DNA of 64,000 nt from an uncultured bacterium (lineage in GTDB: Bacteria; Bacteroidota; Bacteroidia; Bacteroidales; Bacteroidaceae): the NCBI GenBank assembly GCA_905215345.1, contig CAJMPR010000011.1, positions 60,817-124,816 of the forward strand, given 5' to 3'. Positions 30,180 to 38,491 of this stretch are shown in pieces. How positions within the stretch are numbered: position 1 is the stretch's first letter; the number at the start of each line of letters is the position of its first letter. A program made the translations under genes and the position numbers. Below the pieces are notes generated by a model. The model did not search any database, was not told the origin of the DNA, and saw only the letters and a program-made list of their open reading frames with translations.

Positions 30180-30977
30180 ATGATTTCTATACAAGAATTG
30201 CTTTATAATAGAGGATTGGATAGGCTTGCAAGAATTAAACTTGTTAGGCATAAAGACAGAAGGCTTGACCTATATAATTTATATAGAACGGATCATAAAT
30301 CATTTTTAGAATATCAAAGCAACCAGTCCAAAGATGTTTTTAAAGATGTTGATTATATTGTTTCATTTATAGGTGAAGAAGGTGTTTTAGCTCGTTTTAT
30401 TGGCGTATATAGAATTGAGGGAAAATCAGAAAGCGAAAACGGTTTTTATTATCAAATGAGCGAGATAACCGGATATGACGATCTGAAAGAAAGAGTAATA
30501 ATCAAATGGGAAAATGCAATTTCATGGCACCAATGGATTAAAAATGAAATGGAAATTTTAGAAATTTGTCCCGGACTTCATTACAAGCGTTTTACTGATT
30601 ATTTTGATTTAATTTTAGATTACAATGAACTTAAAGAAATTGTATTGAATCAATATAATGACTGGAAAAAAGTTCTTTCAGTGATTAAAGGGGTGTATTT
30701 GATAAATGATACAAAAACAGGGAGATTGTATGTCGGTTCTGCTTATGGGGAAGATGGAATTTGGGGTAGATGGAACGACTATATAACAAGCGGAGGTCAT
30801 GGAGGAAACAAAACGCTAAAAGAGCTAATTGAAAAAGATGCAAATTATTCAGAGAACTTTCAATTCTCAATACTGATGCTTCTTCCAAAAACAATAACAG
30901 TAGATGAAGCAATAAAGAAAGAGCAGTTATTTAAAAGGAAACTTGGTACAAATTCTTTTGGTCTAAACAATAATTAA
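30180..30977 (+). CDS. GIY-YIG nuclease with a modified-DNA-reader-like N-terminus
   Basis: The product is 265 aa. The C-terminal about 95 residues are a GIY-YIG domain: GVYLINDTKTGRLYVGSAYG, then GIWGRWNDY (catalytic Arg region) and IKKEQLFKRKLGT (Glu metal ligand). The N-terminal 165 residues (FIGEEGVLARFIGVYRIEG, RVIIKWENAISWHQWI) look like a PUA/EVE-type reader, a guess from pattern. It sits between two repressor-like genes next to the attachment site, where lysogens carry defence or conversion genes. It is a candidate anti-phage restriction factor. Confidence 0.7.
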   Translation: MISIQELLYNRGLDRLARIKLVRHKDRRLDLYNLYRTDHKSFLEYQSNQSKDVFKDVDYIVSFIGEEGVLARFIGVYRIEGKSESENGFYYQMSEITGYDDLKERVIIKWENAISWHQWIKNEMEILEICPGLHYKRFTDYFDLILDYNELKEIVLNQYNDWKKVLSVIKGVYLINDTKTGRLYVGSAYGEDGIWGRWNDYITSGGHGGNKTLKELIEKDANYSENFQFSILMLLPKTITVDEAIKKEQLFKRKLGTNSFGLNNN

Positions 30978-30985
30978 ATAATAAT

Positions 30986-31399
30986 ATGAATACAAGATTA
31001 TCAGAGTTCATACAATATAAAACCAACGGGCATCAAGCCGACTTTGCCTCATTACTTGGTTGGTCGCCGCAGTATCTCGGAAAGTTACTTCGCGGTGAAA
31101 ATTTTGGTATTCGACCGGTCATGGCTCTACTTGAAAAGTTTCCCGAATTGAATGCGCGCTGGCTGATGCTTGGAGAAGGGAATATGCTTTTGGAGAATCA
31201 CGCGGCGAACGTATTAAAAGAGCGTCTTTTGAAAATGCTTGAAATTGAAAAGTACATTCCGGTAATGACATCAGACGAATTGAGAAAGCTAACAGAGGAA
31301 AACGATCTTGATTTTAGCTCTGAATGTTTCGATAAATGGGAAAAGTTGCTTGTTGATAAAAACAAAATGATATGCAAACAGAAGATAGCCAAAAAATAA
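30986..31399 (+). CDS. HTH repressor-like protein 2
   Basis: The product is 137 aa. The N-terminal HTH-like segment GHQADFASLLGWSPQYLGKL is followed by FPELNARWLMLGEGNMLLEN, the same WL-x-x-GEG ending as the neighbouring repressors. The C-terminal half is helical and charged. It overlaps the next gene by 28 bp. It is probably a lysogeny-control or immunity regulator. Confidence 0.6.
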   Translation: MNTRLSEFIQYKTNGHQADFASLLGWSPQYLGKLLRGENFGIRPVMALLEKFPELNARWLMLGEGNMLLENHAANVLKERLLKMLEIEKYIPVMTSDELRKLTEENDLDFSSECFDKWEKLLVDKNKMICKQKIAKK

Positions 31400-31644
31400 C
31401 AAGTAGGTTTTTTGTTGCATTGAGGCAGCTTATTGACGACGGAAAACTAAAGGGGAAACAAACCTTTTGTACTATGTACGGTATAAATAGGAGAAACATG
31501 TATCAATTTGAAAAGAATCTTGAAAAAGATATATTTCAAGTGGCATGGTTAAGCTATTTAGTGAAAGACTTCAATGTTTCTCCTGAATGGTTATTGACCG
31601 GAGAAGGCTCATTTTATAATGTGCCGCAATCTTTTAAAAAATAG
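31372..31644 (+). CDS. HTH repressor-like protein 3
   Basis: The product is 90 aa. GKQTFCTMYGINRRNMYQFE resembles a degenerate HTH, followed by DFNVSPEWLLTGEGSFY, the WLxxGEG motif shared with the two preceding regulators. It ends just before the presumed integrase arm sites. It is the last gene of the phage on this side; function inferred as an auxiliary DNA-binding regulator. Confidence 0.55.
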   Translation: MQTEDSQKITSRFFVALRQLIDDGKLKGKQTFCTMYGINRRNMYQFEKNLEKDIFQVAWLSYLVKDFNVSPEWLLTGEGSFYNVPQSFKK

Positions 31645-31649
31645 CCTTT

Positions 31650-31669
31650 CCTGCAAAATACCTGCAAAA
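31650..31669 (+). repeat. Direct repeats CCTGCAAAA, candidate integrase arm sites
   Basis: Two CCTGCAAAA copies (31650-31658 and 31661-31669) are spaced one helical turn (11 bp) apart. They lie about 55 bp from the tRNA-derived core. The layout resembles arm-type sites of tyrosine recombinases. Confidence 0.45.
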
Positions 31670-31722
31670 AGGCAAACAGTGTTCTATAACTTATTGATTA
31701 TCAGTGTTAAATAAAACCTTCT

Positions 31723-31771
31723 CGCCTGCTTTGGGAGCAGGGGGTCGTGGGTTCGAATCCCGCTACCCCGA
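31723..31771 (+). other. tRNA-Pro(UGG) 3' fragment, phage attachment site remnant
   Basis: The fragment contains the anticodon stem-loop CCTGC-TTTGGGA-GCAGG (anticodon TGG), variable GGGTC, T-arm GTGGG-TTCGAAT-CCCGC and acceptor strand TACCCCG plus discriminator A. No D-arm or 5' acceptor strand precedes it; the sequence to the left is phage. This is the displaced half expected when a phage integrates into a tRNA 3' end and restores it at the other junction. The core start (about 31723) is approximate. Confidence 0.75.
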
Positions 31772-31773
31772 CT

Positions 31774-31810
31774 AAAAAGCTTGAAGTCATAAGATTTCAA
31801 GCTTTTTAAT
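31774..31810 (+). terminator. Terminator of the split tRNA-Pro locus
   Basis: AAAAAGCTTGAA ... TTTCAAGCTTTTT forms a 12-bp stem with a U-rich end. It directly follows the tRNA fragment and is a remnant of the original tRNA transcript end. Confidence 0.7.
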
Positions 31811-31919
31811 TATTATTGTTATGTCCTTTCTCTTTTCTAATCCTATAATATTTATTGATTTTTCTCTTTCCTCTTCTTTTTTCTTATCTTTGTAAAATAA
31901 CCTCTTAATTCATTTTGAT

Positions 31920-32246
31920 ATGAAAACATTTACACAATTATTCTTGTTAGGATTTCTTCTGTTAGGGTTCATTGCTTGCAGAAATAAAGTAGTGGCTCAG
32001 AGTGCGGTAGAAACGGATATGGAAAGTGATACTCTGCAACAGGCATGTGGTGTAGTAATAGATGCAACTATGAATGGTTTTACTATGGTGACTTCCCGGA
32101 AGGATACATTATATATCAGTACAATGGACCAAAATATAGTATTAAAAGGAGGTCTACTGTTAGGAGATACATTGGATGTCACTTATACTGTGACGGAGGA
32201 TGAACCGGCTATTAATATTGCCTCTACTGTGAAGAAAGTATATTAA
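31920..32246 (+). CDS. Small lipoprotein of unknown function
   Basis: The product is 108 aa with a signal peptide (MKTFTQLFLLGFLLLGF) and a lipobox ending at IAC (Cys 20). The mature part is beta-rich (GVVIDATMNGFTMVTSRKDT, LLLGDTLDVTYTV). A TATCTTTG -7 element lies at 31885-31892. It precedes a second lipoprotein gene by 23 bp. It is the first host gene after the prophage. No family recognised. Confidence 0.65.
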   Translation: MKTFTQLFLLGFLLLGFIACRNKVVAQSAVETDMESDTLQQACGVVIDATMNGFTMVTSRKDTLYISTMDQNIVLKGGLLLGDTLDVTYTVTEDEPAINIASTVKKVY

Positions 32247-32269
32247 TTTTTTTATAAATTTATAAGGAT

Positions 32270-32626
32270 ATGAAAAAACTGAGTTTGGGCATTGCCATTC
32301 TGGCAATAATCTTTGCGTCTTGTGGTGGTAGTAAAAAGGCTGATACTGTTGTAGGAGCATGGGTAATGCCTATTGAGGGACAGCCGGGAGAAATGCAGGG
32401 TATTGATTTGAAGGAAGACGGTACAGCTTCTTCTATTAACATGGCTACTTTGGTATATCAGTCTTGGGATCAGAATGGTGATGATCTTTATCTTACTGTT
32501 AAAAGTGTTGGCAATGGGATGACAATAGAAGGAGTTGATACTTTGACAATCGAAAAGTTGACAGCAGATTCTTTGATTTTGGAATCAAACTATGGATATA
32601 CTTTGCGTTATGCCAAGCAGAAATAA
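32270..32626 (+). CDS. Lipocalin-like lipoprotein
   Basis: The product is 118 aa. Its signal peptide (MKKLSLGIAILAIIFASC) puts a lipobox cysteine at position 18. TVVGAWVMPIEGQPGEMQGI then GIDLKEDGTASSINM resembles the small lipocalin-like/DUF lipoproteins of Bacteroides, where a GxW motif starts the barrel. It is probably exported and lipid-anchored, in an operon with the upstream lipoprotein. The ligand is unknown. Confidence 0.65.
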   Translation: MKKLSLGIAILAIIFASCGGSKKADTVVGAWVMPIEGQPGEMQGIDLKEDGTASSINMATLVYQSWDQNGDDLYLTVKSVGNGMTIEGVDTLTIEKLTADSLILESNYGYTLRYAKQK

Positions 32627-32652
32627 GTTTGGATTTGCTGGTTAGAGAGATT

Positions 32653-32680
32653 GAGCCGACCTTTTAGTCGGCTCTATTTG
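32653..32680. terminator. Bidirectional hairpin between lipoprotein and trmN6
   Basis: GAGCCGAC-CTTTTA-GTCGGCTC has an 8-bp GC-rich stem between convergent genes. The T tract is weak on both sides. Confidence 0.5.
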
Positions 32681-32682
32681 TG

Positions 32683-33390
32683 TTACATTTTTAAGTAAAA
32701 CTCCTTGGTTAGAGCTATGTATTCAGGGGTGTATTGATGATGGATAGTCTCAATACAAAGTTCTTCTTCTATGCATTTTTTTTCTTGGAAGCCAAAGGTT
32801 AAGAGTACTCTCCGGCAAGGTCTTTCGGGTTTTGTATATATGCGTAAACGTTGAGACGGAAACAGCTTATGTTTTCCGGCTGTTTCAATGACATTTTTTT
32901 CAGCCTCTGAGGGTATAATGATACTTATTCTTCCCTGTTCTGTTAATAAATTTGCAGATTGATGAAATAACAATTCATAATTAAGTTCCTTTGTATGACG
33001 TGCTAAACATCGTTGTTTGTCGGGGCATTTTAATGCATCAGTGAAATAAGGAGGATTGGAAACTATGAGATCAAATTTATCTTCTGTCTGATAGTTGCGC
33101 AAATCACAACAAATTACTTTTATTCTGTTTGGCCAGGGAGAACGGGCGATATTCTCATGGGCTTGCTCAGCTGCAGCTTCATCTATCTCAATAGCTATAA
33201 TCTCTGAGTTTATACTTCTTTGTGCTAATTGTAAGGATATTAATCCAGTACCTGTTCCTATATCAAGTATACGTTTAGGGCTGTTTATTTGTACCCAAGC
33301 ACCTAAAAGTACTCCATCTGTACCTACTTTCATGGCGCATTTGTCATGCCATATGGTAAATTGTTTGAACTGAAAAAACAGATTTGACAT
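32683..33390 (-). CDS. trmN6: tRNA1(Val) A37 N6-methyltransferase
   Basis: The product is 235 aa. The AdoMet motif LDIGTGTGLISLQLA (about residues 42-56) and catalytic SNPPYF near 111 define the YfiC/TrmN6 family. The N-terminal FKQFTIWHDKCAMKVGTDGV is also characteristic. It methylates adenine 37 of tRNA1(Val). It is transcribed alone, opposite lon. Confidence 0.85.
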   Translation of the reverse strand: MSNLFFQFKQFTIWHDKCAMKVGTDGVLLGAWVQINSPKRILDIGTGTGLISLQLAQRSINSEIIAIEIDEAAAEQAHENIARSPWPNRIKVICCDLRNYQTEDKFDLIVSNPPYFTDALKCPDKQRCLARHTKELNYELLFHQSANLLTEQGRISIIIPSEAEKNVIETAGKHKLFPSQRLRIYTKPERPCRRVLLTFGFQEKKCIEEELCIETIHHQYTPEYIALTKEFYLKM

Positions 33391-33561
33391 ATTTATTTTC
33401 GTTAATCGGGCTCAAAAATAATCAAAGACAAGAAATAAGCTGCAATTTTGGCATCGTTTTTGTCTTTTTAAAGGAAAGGAACGTCTATTTAATGAAGAAA
33501 TAGCTTAACTTTGCAGGCGCTTTATTGGCCTGCCAATATGACATAAACTAAAAAGAATGAA

Positions 33562-36042
33562 ATGAAGAAAAGAAATTACTTTAGTGATATCGAAGATAGG
33601 AATGAGAATGCATTTTCTGTAATTGCTGATTTTGAGGGGAATGAAGAACAATTGATGGATGTTGAAATAGATGAAATCCTTCCGGTATTACCTCTTCGAA
33701 ATATGGTTTTATTTCCGGGTGTATTTATGCCAGTGTCTGTGGGAAGGAAATCTTCTTTAAAGTTGGTACGCGAAGCTGAAAAAAAAGGTTCATATATAGC
33801 TGTTATATGCCAAAAGGTGTCTGAAACAGAATTACCTGTGTTTGAAGATCTGCATACCATTGGTACCGTAGCCAAAATAGTTCGTGTATTGGAAATGCCA
33901 GACCAGACAACTACTGTTATTCTACAAGGTTCTAAAAGAATTGAATTACATGATATCATAGATACAACTCCTTATTTGAAAGGGCGTGTGAGCTCATTAA
34001 ACGAGGAAATACCGGCTAAAGATGATAAAGAGTTTCAGGCTTTAGTAGAAGCATGCAAAGATCTGACAGTGCGCTATATTAAGTCTTCGGATATGTTTCC
34101 GCAAGATTCTGCTTTTGCTATCAAAAATATTACTAATCCAATGTTTTTGGTTGATTTTATCTGTACCAACTTGCCGTTAAAGAAAGATGAAAAAATAGAG
34201 TTGCTCCGTATTGATTCCCTGCGTGCCCGTACTTATCGTCTGCTGGAAATATTGAATCGTGAAGTTCAGCTTGCTGAAATCAAGGAGTCTATCCAAATGC
34301 GTGCCAGGGAAGATATAGACCAGCAGCAGCGTGAATACTTCCTCCAACAACAAATTAAAACCATTCAGGATGAATTAGGTGGCGGTGGTCAGGAACAGGA
34401 AATAGAAGAAATGCGCAGAAAAGCGGAAAATATCCGATGGAATGCAGAGGTAAAAGCCAGTTTCCTGAAAGAAGTCGATAAAATGGAGCGTATGCATCCA
34501 CAATCTCCTGATTATAGTGTACAGTTGAATTACTTGCAGACAATGTTGAGTTTGCCATGGGGTGTTTATACAACAGACAATTTGAATCTGACCAATGCTG
34601 AAAAGACATTGAATAAAGATCATTATGGTCTGGAAAAAGTAAAAGAACGTATTTTGGAGCATCTTGCCGTATTGAAGCTTAAAGGTGATATGAAATCTCC
34701 TATTATATGTCTCTATGGTCCTCCGGGAGTAGGAAAAACTTCATTAGGACGGTCTATTGCAGCGGCTTTGAAGCGGAAGTATATACGTATGTCTTTAGGT
34801 GGTGTACATGATGAAGCAGAAATCCGCGGCCACCGTAAGACCTATATCGGAGCAATGCCGGGGCGTATAATTAAAAATCTGATTAAGGCAGGTTCCTCCA
34901 ATCCGGTATTTATATTGGATGAAATAGATAAGGTGAGTTCTGACCGTCAGGGAGATCCATCTTCTGCCCTGCTTGAAGTACTTGATCCGGAGCAAAATAC
35001 AACTTTCCATGATAATTTTCTGGATGTTGATTATGATTTGTCGAAAGTAATGTTCATTGCCACTGCTAATAATCTGAATACAATACCTGGACCGTTGCTT
35101 GACCGTATGGAGTTAATTGAAGTGAGCGGATATATTACGGAAGAGAAAATAGAAATTGCACGTCGCCATTTGGTTCCCAAAGAACTGGAAGCGAATGGTA
35201 TGAAGAAGAATGATATTAAAATTCCCAAGAATACTTTGGAAGCAATAATTGAGTCTTATACCCGTGAAAGTGGTGTACGCGAGTTGGAGAAGAAGATAGG
35301 GAAAATTCTACGTAAATCAGCTCGTCAATATGCCACAGATGGTTATTTTGCTAAGACTGAAATTAAGCCGGGAGATTTGTATGATTTTCTTGGAGCTCCG
35401 GAATATTCACGTGATAAATATCAGGGAAATGGATATGCAGGTGTGGTAACGGGCTTGGCATGGACTGCGGTGGGCGGAGAAATTCTTTTCGTAGAAACAA
35501 GTCTGAGTCGTGGAAAAGGTGCTCGTCTGACATTGACCGGAAATCTGGGAGATGTAATGAAAGAGTCAGCTATGTTAGCCTTGGAATACATCAAGGCACA
35601 TGCCTCTTTGTTGAATCTGGATGAGGAAATTTTTGATAACTGGAATATACATGTCCATGTGCCGGAAGGGGCTATTCCGAAAGATGGTCCGTCTGCAGGT
35701 ATTACAATGGCTACTTCGTTAGCTTCTGCTCTTACCCAACGAAAAGTGAAAGCGAATCTTGCCATGACTGGTGAGATCACACTTCGTGGGAGAGTACTTC
35801 CTGTAGGTGGTATCAAGGAAAAAATTCTGGCAGCAAAACGTGCTGGTATTAAAGAAATCATCTTAAGTGATGAAAATCGCAAGAATATTGACGAGATACA
35901 AGATATATATCTGAATGGATTGACTTTCCACTATGTGAAAGATGTAAAAGAAGTGTTTGCTATTGCACTTACTAATGAAAAGGTAGCAGATGCCATTGAT
36001 TTATCCGTTAAAAAAGAAAAGACTGAAAAGAAAGAAGAATGA
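33562..36042 (+). CDS. lon: ATP-dependent protease Lon
   Basis: The product is 826 aa, normal length. It has an N-terminal LON substrate domain (VLPLRNMVLFPGVFMPVSVG), a coiled middle (REDIDQQQREYFLQQQIKTI), AAA+ motifs GPPGVGKTSLGRS and FILDEIDK, and the serine-lysine protease domain with GPSAGITMAT (Ser about 711) and GGIKEKIL (Lys about 753). It degrades misfolded and regulatory proteins. The lysine/glutamate-rich C-tail is typical of Bacteroidetes. The stop overlaps the tgt start as ATGA. Confidence 0.95.
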   Translation: MKKRNYFSDIEDRNENAFSVIADFEGNEEQLMDVEIDEILPVLPLRNMVLFPGVFMPVSVGRKSSLKLVREAEKKGSYIAVICQKVSETELPVFEDLHTIGTVAKIVRVLEMPDQTTTVILQGSKRIELHDIIDTTPYLKGRVSSLNEEIPAKDDKEFQALVEACKDLTVRYIKSSDMFPQDSAFAIKNITNPMFLVDFICTNLPLKKDEKIELLRIDSLRARTYRLLEILNREVQLAEIKESIQMRAREDIDQQQREYFLQQQIKTIQDELGGGGQEQEIEEMRRKAENIRWNAEVKASFLKEVDKMERMHPQSPDYSVQLNYLQTMLSLPWGVYTTDNLNLTNAEKTLNKDHYGLEKVKERILEHLAVLKLKGDMKSPIICLYGPPGVGKTSLGRSIAAALKRKYIRMSLGGVHDEAEIRGHRKTYIGAMPGRIIKNLIKAGSSNPVFILDEIDKVSSDRQGDPSSALLEVLDPEQNTTFHDNFLDVDYDLSKVMFIATANNLNTIPGPLLDRMELIEVSGYITEEKIEIARRHLVPKELEANGMKKNDIKIPKNTLEAIIESYTRESGVRELEKKIGKILRKSARQYATDGYFAKTEIKPGDLYDFLGAPEYSRDKYQGNGYAGVVTGLAWTAVGGEILFVETSLSRGKGARLTLTGNLGDVMKESAMLALEYIKAHASLLNLDEEIFDNWNIHVHVPEGAIPKDGPSAGITMATSLASALTQRKVKANLAMTGEITLRGRVLPVGGIKEKILAAKRAGIKEIILSDENRKNIDEIQDIYLNGLTFHYVKDVKEVFAIALTNEKVADAIDLSVKKEKTEKKEE

Positions 36043-37169
36043 CGTTTGATTTACAATATACAGATGACAAAACGAATGCGCGGGCAGGATTGATTACCAC
36101 TGATCACGGGCAGATAGAAACTCCTATTTTTATGCCGGTTGGTACACTGGGAACTGTTAAAGGTGTACATATAACCGAATTAAAGGAAGATATAAAAGCG
36201 CAGATTATATTAGGTAATACATATCATCTTTATTTGCGTCCCGGGTTAGATGTCATAGAAAAAGCCGGAGGACTGCATAAGTTCAACGGCTTTGATCGTC
36301 CTATGTTAACTGATAGTGGTGGGTTTCAGGTCTTCTCGTTAGCAGGTATCCGTAAGTTACGGGAAGAAGGTGCGGAATTTCGTTCACATATTGATGGCAG
36401 CAAGCATATTTTTACTCCGGAAAAAGTGATGGATATTGAACGTACTATCGGAGCCGATATCATGATGGCATTTGATGAATGTACTCCGGGAGATGCTGAG
36501 TATGCTTATGCTAAGAAGTCTATGGAAATGACACATCGTTGGTTAGACCGTTGTATCAAGCGTTTTGATGAAACAGTGCCCAAATATGGTTATCATCAGT
36601 CACTTTTCCCAATCGTTCAGGGATGTGTTTATCCTGATCTTCGTAAACAATCTGCTGAATATATAGCTTCTAAAGGAGCCGAAGGAAATGCTATCGGTGG
36701 TTTGGCGGTAGGAGAACCAACAGAGAAGATGTACGAGATGATAGAGCTTGTGAATGAAATTCTTCCGAAAGATAAACCTCGTTATTTAATGGGAGTTGGT
36801 ACACCGGTAAATATTCTGGAGGGTATTGAACGCGGTGTTGACATGTTTGATTGTGTCATGCCTACGCGTAATGGTCGCAATGGAATGTTATTTACTAAAG
36901 ACGGTATCATTAATATGCGAAATAAGAAATGGGAAACAGACTTCTCTCCTATTGAAGCCGATGGAGCTTCTAACGTAGATACCTTATATAGTAAAGCTTA
37001 TTTGCGTCATCTATTCCACGCTCAGGAACTATTAGCTATGCAGATTGCTTCTATTCATAATCTGGCATTTTATCTGTGGTTGGTAGGTGAAGCCCGTAAA
37101 CATATTATTGCCGGTGATTTCTCTACATGGAAGCCGATGATGGTTAAACGTGTATCCACACGATTATGA
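36039..37169 (+). CDS. tgt: tRNA-guanine transglycosylase lacking the zinc cysteines
   Basis: The product is 376 aa. The catalytic region MLTDSGGFQVFSL (nucleophile or base Asp), QGCVYPDLR, GGLAVGEP and FDCVMPTRNGRNG all match Tgt. It exchanges guanine 34 for preQ1 in tRNAs with GUN anticodons. The C-terminal zinc site, CxCxxC in E. coli, reads GASNVDTLYSKAYL here, so all three cysteines are gone while the fold around it (YLRHLFHAQE) remains. It is translationally coupled to lon and the permease gene. Confidence 0.9.
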   Translation: MTFDLQYTDDKTNARAGLITTDHGQIETPIFMPVGTLGTVKGVHITELKEDIKAQIILGNTYHLYLRPGLDVIEKAGGLHKFNGFDRPMLTDSGGFQVFSLAGIRKLREEGAEFRSHIDGSKHIFTPEKVMDIERTIGADIMMAFDECTPGDAEYAYAKKSMEMTHRWLDRCIKRFDETVPKYGYHQSLFPIVQGCVYPDLRKQSAEYIASKGAEGNAIGGLAVGEPTEKMYEMIELVNEILPKDKPRYLMGVGTPVNILEGIERGVDMFDCVMPTRNGRNGMLFTKDGIINMRNKKWETDFSPIEADGASNVDTLYSKAYLRHLFHAQELLAMQIASIHNLAFYLWLVGEARKHIIAGDFSTWKPMMVKRVSTRL

Positions 37170-38308
37170 GAAAAATTGACTGGAAGATATTGAAGGACAT
37201 AAAACTGCCTGTTGGAAATAATAAATTCCTCAAGCGGTTGGATTGGTACATTATCAAGAAATTCTTGGGAACGTATGTGTTTGCTATTGCTCTGATTATT
37301 TCTATTGCTGTTGTGTTCGACTTTAATGAAAAAATGGACCGCTTTATGTCGCATGAGGCACCATGGAAAGCTATTATCTTCGATTACTACATGAACTTTA
37401 TTCCCTACTTTGCTAACTTATTCAGTCCTCTATTTGTCTTTATTGCTGTAATTTTCTTCACATCCAAATTAGCTGAAAATTCGGAGATTATTGCAATGTT
37501 CTCTACGGGAATGAGCTTTAAGCGGATGCTACGTCCGTATATGGTATCAGCAGCGATAATTGCTGTAGTAACATTCTGCCTTGGTTCATACATTATTCCT
37601 CGAGGTAGTGTGACTCGTCTTAATTTTGAGGATAAATACTATAAACCCCGTAAATCTACTACGGCAAGGAATATCCAGTTGGAGGTAGACTCTGGAGTAA
37701 TAGCTTATATTGAACGATTTGAAGACTATAGTAAGACGGGATATCGATTCTCATTGGATAAGTTTAAAGATAAGCAGTTAGTATCTCATTTGACGGCTCG
37801 TAGTATTACCTATGATACGACAGCCGTACATAAATGGACTGTAAAAGATTATATGATTCGTGAAATGGATGGAATGCGCGAAAGTATTACCAAAGGAGAG
37901 AAGATTGATACTACCCTCTTTATGGAACCAGCCGACTTTCTAATCATGAAGAATCAGCAGGAAATGTTGACCAGTCCGCAGTTAAGCGAGTATATCGACA
38001 GGCAACGGCAACGAGGATTTGCCAATATTAAGGAGTTTGAAATAGAGTACCACAAACGTATTGCCATGTCATTTGCCTCATTTATCTTGACGCTGATTGG
38101 TGTATCATTGTCTTCTAAAAAAACCAAAGGTGGCATGGGGTTACATTTGGGAATCGGTTTGGCCTTGAGTTTTTCCTATATTTTATTCCAAACTATCGCA
38201 TCTACATTTGCAGTGAATGGCAATGTTCCTCCTTTTATTGCAGTATGGATACCTAACTTGTTATATGCGTTTATTGCATTCTATCTGTATAAGAAAGCAC
38301 CCAAGTAA
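37166..38308 (+). CDS. LptF/LptG-family permease
   Basis: The product is 380 aa. It has six predicted transmembrane helices, three N-terminal (FLGTYVFAIALIISIAVVFD and following) and three C-terminal (ASFILTLIGVSLSSK and following), around a large periplasmic domain, as in YjgP/YjgQ. These subunits of the LptBFG ABC exporter extract lipopolysaccharide from the inner membrane. Bacteroidetes often carry one such gene behind tgt. The exact F or G assignment is unsure. Confidence 0.85.
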   Translation: MRKIDWKILKDIKLPVGNNKFLKRLDWYIIKKFLGTYVFAIALIISIAVVFDFNEKMDRFMSHEAPWKAIIFDYYMNFIPYFANLFSPLFVFIAVIFFTSKLAENSEIIAMFSTGMSFKRMLRPYMVSAAIIAVVTFCLGSYIIPRGSVTRLNFEDKYYKPRKSTTARNIQLEVDSGVIAYIERFEDYSKTGYRFSLDKFKDKQLVSHLTARSITYDTTAVHKWTVKDYMIREMDGMRESITKGEKIDTTLFMEPADFLIMKNQQEMLTSPQLSEYIDRQRQRGFANIKEFEIEYHKRIAMSFASFILTLIGVSLSSKKTKGGMGLHLGIGLALSFSYILFQTIASTFAVNGNVPPFIAVWIPNLLYAFIAFYLYKKAPK

Positions 38309-38330
38309 ATAGAAGTAATAAGAAAATAAG

Positions 38331-38371
38331 AAGCCCCCCGCTCTTGTCTACAAGTGCGGGGGGCTTTTTTT
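38331..38371 (+). terminator. Strong terminator of the lon-tgt-permease operon
   Basis: AAGCCCCCCGC ... GCGGGGGGCTT is a GC-rich stem followed by TTTTTT. It lies 22 bp after the permease stop. Confidence 0.9.
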
Positions 38372-38491
38372 GTTGTATTCATTTTCCTCTTTTGTTCTGT
38401 TCTTCTTTCTTGCTTAACAGAATTTCTGTTTGCAATTTAGAAGAACATTCCTTTCTACTTACAAGTTACTTCATAGCATTGATTCCATGAC

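Larger units (their letters stand above)
1..31722. mobile_element. Prophage (right part, left end outside window)
   Basis: Contiguous phage genes are visible: large and small terminase, portal, MuF head protein, RecT, DnaC-like loader, replication initiator, three DNA methylases and repressor-like HTH proteins. The right boundary is set where sequence matching the 3' part of a tRNA-Pro gene begins. No integrase, capsid, tail or lysis gene is seen, so these must lie left of position 1 if the element is complete. Gene order fits a temperate siphovirus-like phage. The exact attachment core cannot be fixed without the left end. Confidence 0.9.

Noticed and set aside
31700..31771. Complete tRNA-Pro gene
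   Set aside because: The D-arm and 5' acceptor strand are absent; sequence upstream of the anticodon stem does not pair.
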